Source of the DNA: Candidatus Aminicenantota bacterium
GTDB lineage: Bacteria; Acidobacteriota; Aminicenantia; JAMOAD01
Direction of reading: 5' to 3'
DNA length: 5,759 nt
NCBI GenBank assembly: GCA_027070475.1
Contig: JALXDT010000180.1
Span: 1 to 5,759, forward strand
The number at the start of each line of letters is the position of its first letter. The stretch's first letter is position 1. Of this stretch, positions 5,031 through 5,759 are shown one piece after another. The notes below the pieces were generated by a model. It saw only the letters and a program-made list of their open reading frames with translations, had not been told where the DNA came from and did not search any database. The translations under genes were made by a program, and so were the position numbers.

Positions 5031-5759
5031 ATTTAATAGACAAGAGTTCTTCGCCTTTTTCAATAACCTCTTTCACGGAAACTGATTCCATGCAAAGTTT
5101 TTTTTCAAGTGGACAGGTGCGGTGTGTGCAGGGTGAGCATTCAACTTTATGAAAAACTATTTTATGATTTTTGTTATAAGGATAGGTGAAAGTAGGAATA
5201 GTAGGTCCGAAAATTGCTACCACAGGAACATCAAGAGCATTGGCAAGATGCATCAATCCTGAATCATTTGATAAAAACAGATCCATTCTTTCTATTAAAG
5301 CCATTGCTTCTCTCAAGGATGTTTTACCGCATAGATTTATTGATTTTTCCGTTTCAACCTTTTTACAATCCTCAGAATCTTTGCTGCTTCCGAAAAGAAA
5401 AATTTTTGCATTATATTTTTTTTCAAAATATTCCGCTGTTTTCCTAAATCTTTCGGGGAACCATTTTTTTGAATCTCCATAGGCTGCCCCCGGAGAAATT
5501 CCTATTTTAATTGAATTTTCAAGAACTCTTGATTTAAGAAATTTTTCAGCATACTCCTTTTCTTTTTGGGCGGTGAAAAGTTGTATTTTTTCTATTTTTT
5601 TATCTTTTAATCCCTCCGAGAGAATAAGATTTCTATAATAAAATGAAAAATGTTTTGTTTTATCATATTTTTGTTTTATTCTTTTTGTCAGAAAAATTCC
5701 TCTTCCTTCATTCAGATATCCAATAATTTCCTTAGGCTTTGCAAAGGAAATTGTAAAAG
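5023..5759 (-). CDS. Lipopolysaccharide heptosyltransferase, glycosyltransferase family 9 (WaaF-like), partial
   Basis: The frame is open from the right edge to a TAA at 5023-5025, giving the C-terminal 244 residues; about the first 100 of a usual ~350 are outside the window. The family transfers heptose from ADP-heptose to the LPS inner core at the cytoplasmic face of the inner membrane. Visible marks, numbered within the fragment, are YLNEGRG (14-20), the SPGAAYGDSKKW segment (88-99) with the following PERF, CGKTSLREA (143-151), SNDSGLMHLANAL (163-175) and IFGPT (182-186), all parts of the C-terminal Rossmann-like nucleotide-sugar domain of GT-B enzymes. A Cys-rich tail (Cys207, 210, 215, 222; CSPCxxxxCP) is typical of WaaF-type heptosyltransferase II. 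It converges on the septoil-knot gene with an 8-base overlap. A different GT9 acceptor specificity (WaaC or WaaQ-like) is possible, hence no symbol. Confidence 0.92.
   Translation of the reverse strand, partial: FTISFAKPKEIIGYLNEGRGIFLTKRIKQKYDKTKHFSFYYRNLILSEGLKDKKIEKIQLFTAQKEKEYAEKFLKSRVLENSIKIGISPGAAYGDSKKWFPERFRKTAEYFEKKYNAKIFLFGSSKDSEDCKKVETEKSINLCGKTSLREAMALIERMDLFLSNDSGLMHLANALDVPVVAIFGPTIPTFTYPYNKNHKIVFHKVECSPCTHRTCPLEKKLCMESVSVKEVIEKGEELLSIKSI

Noticed and set aside
5186..5482. Open + strand frames at 5186-5482 and 5214-5447
   Set aside because: They lie opposite the clear heptosyltransferase frame, have no ribosome sites and show no family features; they are shadows.

Overview
This AT-rich window carries a compact, single-strand gene cluster for handling oxygen and reactive oxygen species. 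It is followed by a small repeat protein of the septoil-knot type and by the 3' end of a lipopolysaccharide heptosyltransferase gene on the other strand. The heptosyltransferase implies a Gram-negative envelope with heptose-containing LPS core. Rubredoxin, a flavodiiron protein, superoxide reductase, a rubrerythrin-like protein and cytochrome bd together imply an anaerobe or microaerophile that meets low or transient oxygen. Strong AAGGAGG-type ribosome sites and frequent AGA arginine codons fit an AT-rich bacterium. I cannot name the species or phylum from the sequence.

Layout, + strand: rubredoxin (19-180), cydA (203-1537), cydB (1548-2552), flavodiiron protein (2598-3782, GTG start), class II superoxide reductase (3802-4182) and a rubrerythrin-like diiron protein with no rubredoxin domain (4187-4678). 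The gaps are 22, 10, 45, 19 and 4 bases, so these six genes are very probably one operon. A strong intrinsic terminator (4679-4708) starts on the base after the last stop codon. Next comes a gene (4665-5030, + strand) with six KYxY(E/D)A repeats, recognisable as a DUF6150 / 7(1) septoil knot protein. On the - strand, the C-terminal 244 codons of a family 9 glycosyltransferase (WaaF-like) run in from the right edge and stop at 5023, overlapping the knot gene tail-to-tail by 8 bases.

Likely combined action: cytochrome bd (CydAB) reduces oxygen to water at the membrane using quinol. In the cytoplasm the small rubredoxin can pass electrons to the flavodiiron protein (O2 to water), to the superoxide reductase (superoxide to peroxide) and possibly to the rubrerythrin-like protein (peroxide to water). 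None of these three has its own rubredoxin domain, so the lead gene looks like the shared electron carrier.

The oddest spot is 4665-4750. The only reading that gives the knot protein a signal peptide starts inside the end of the ferritin-like gene and runs through the terminator, so the A-tract, hairpin and T-tract would encode its Lys/Arg n-region and Phe-rich core. The same hairpin has a T-tract on the other strand too, so it could also end the heptosyltransferase transcript after that transcript has crossed the whole knot gene in antisense.
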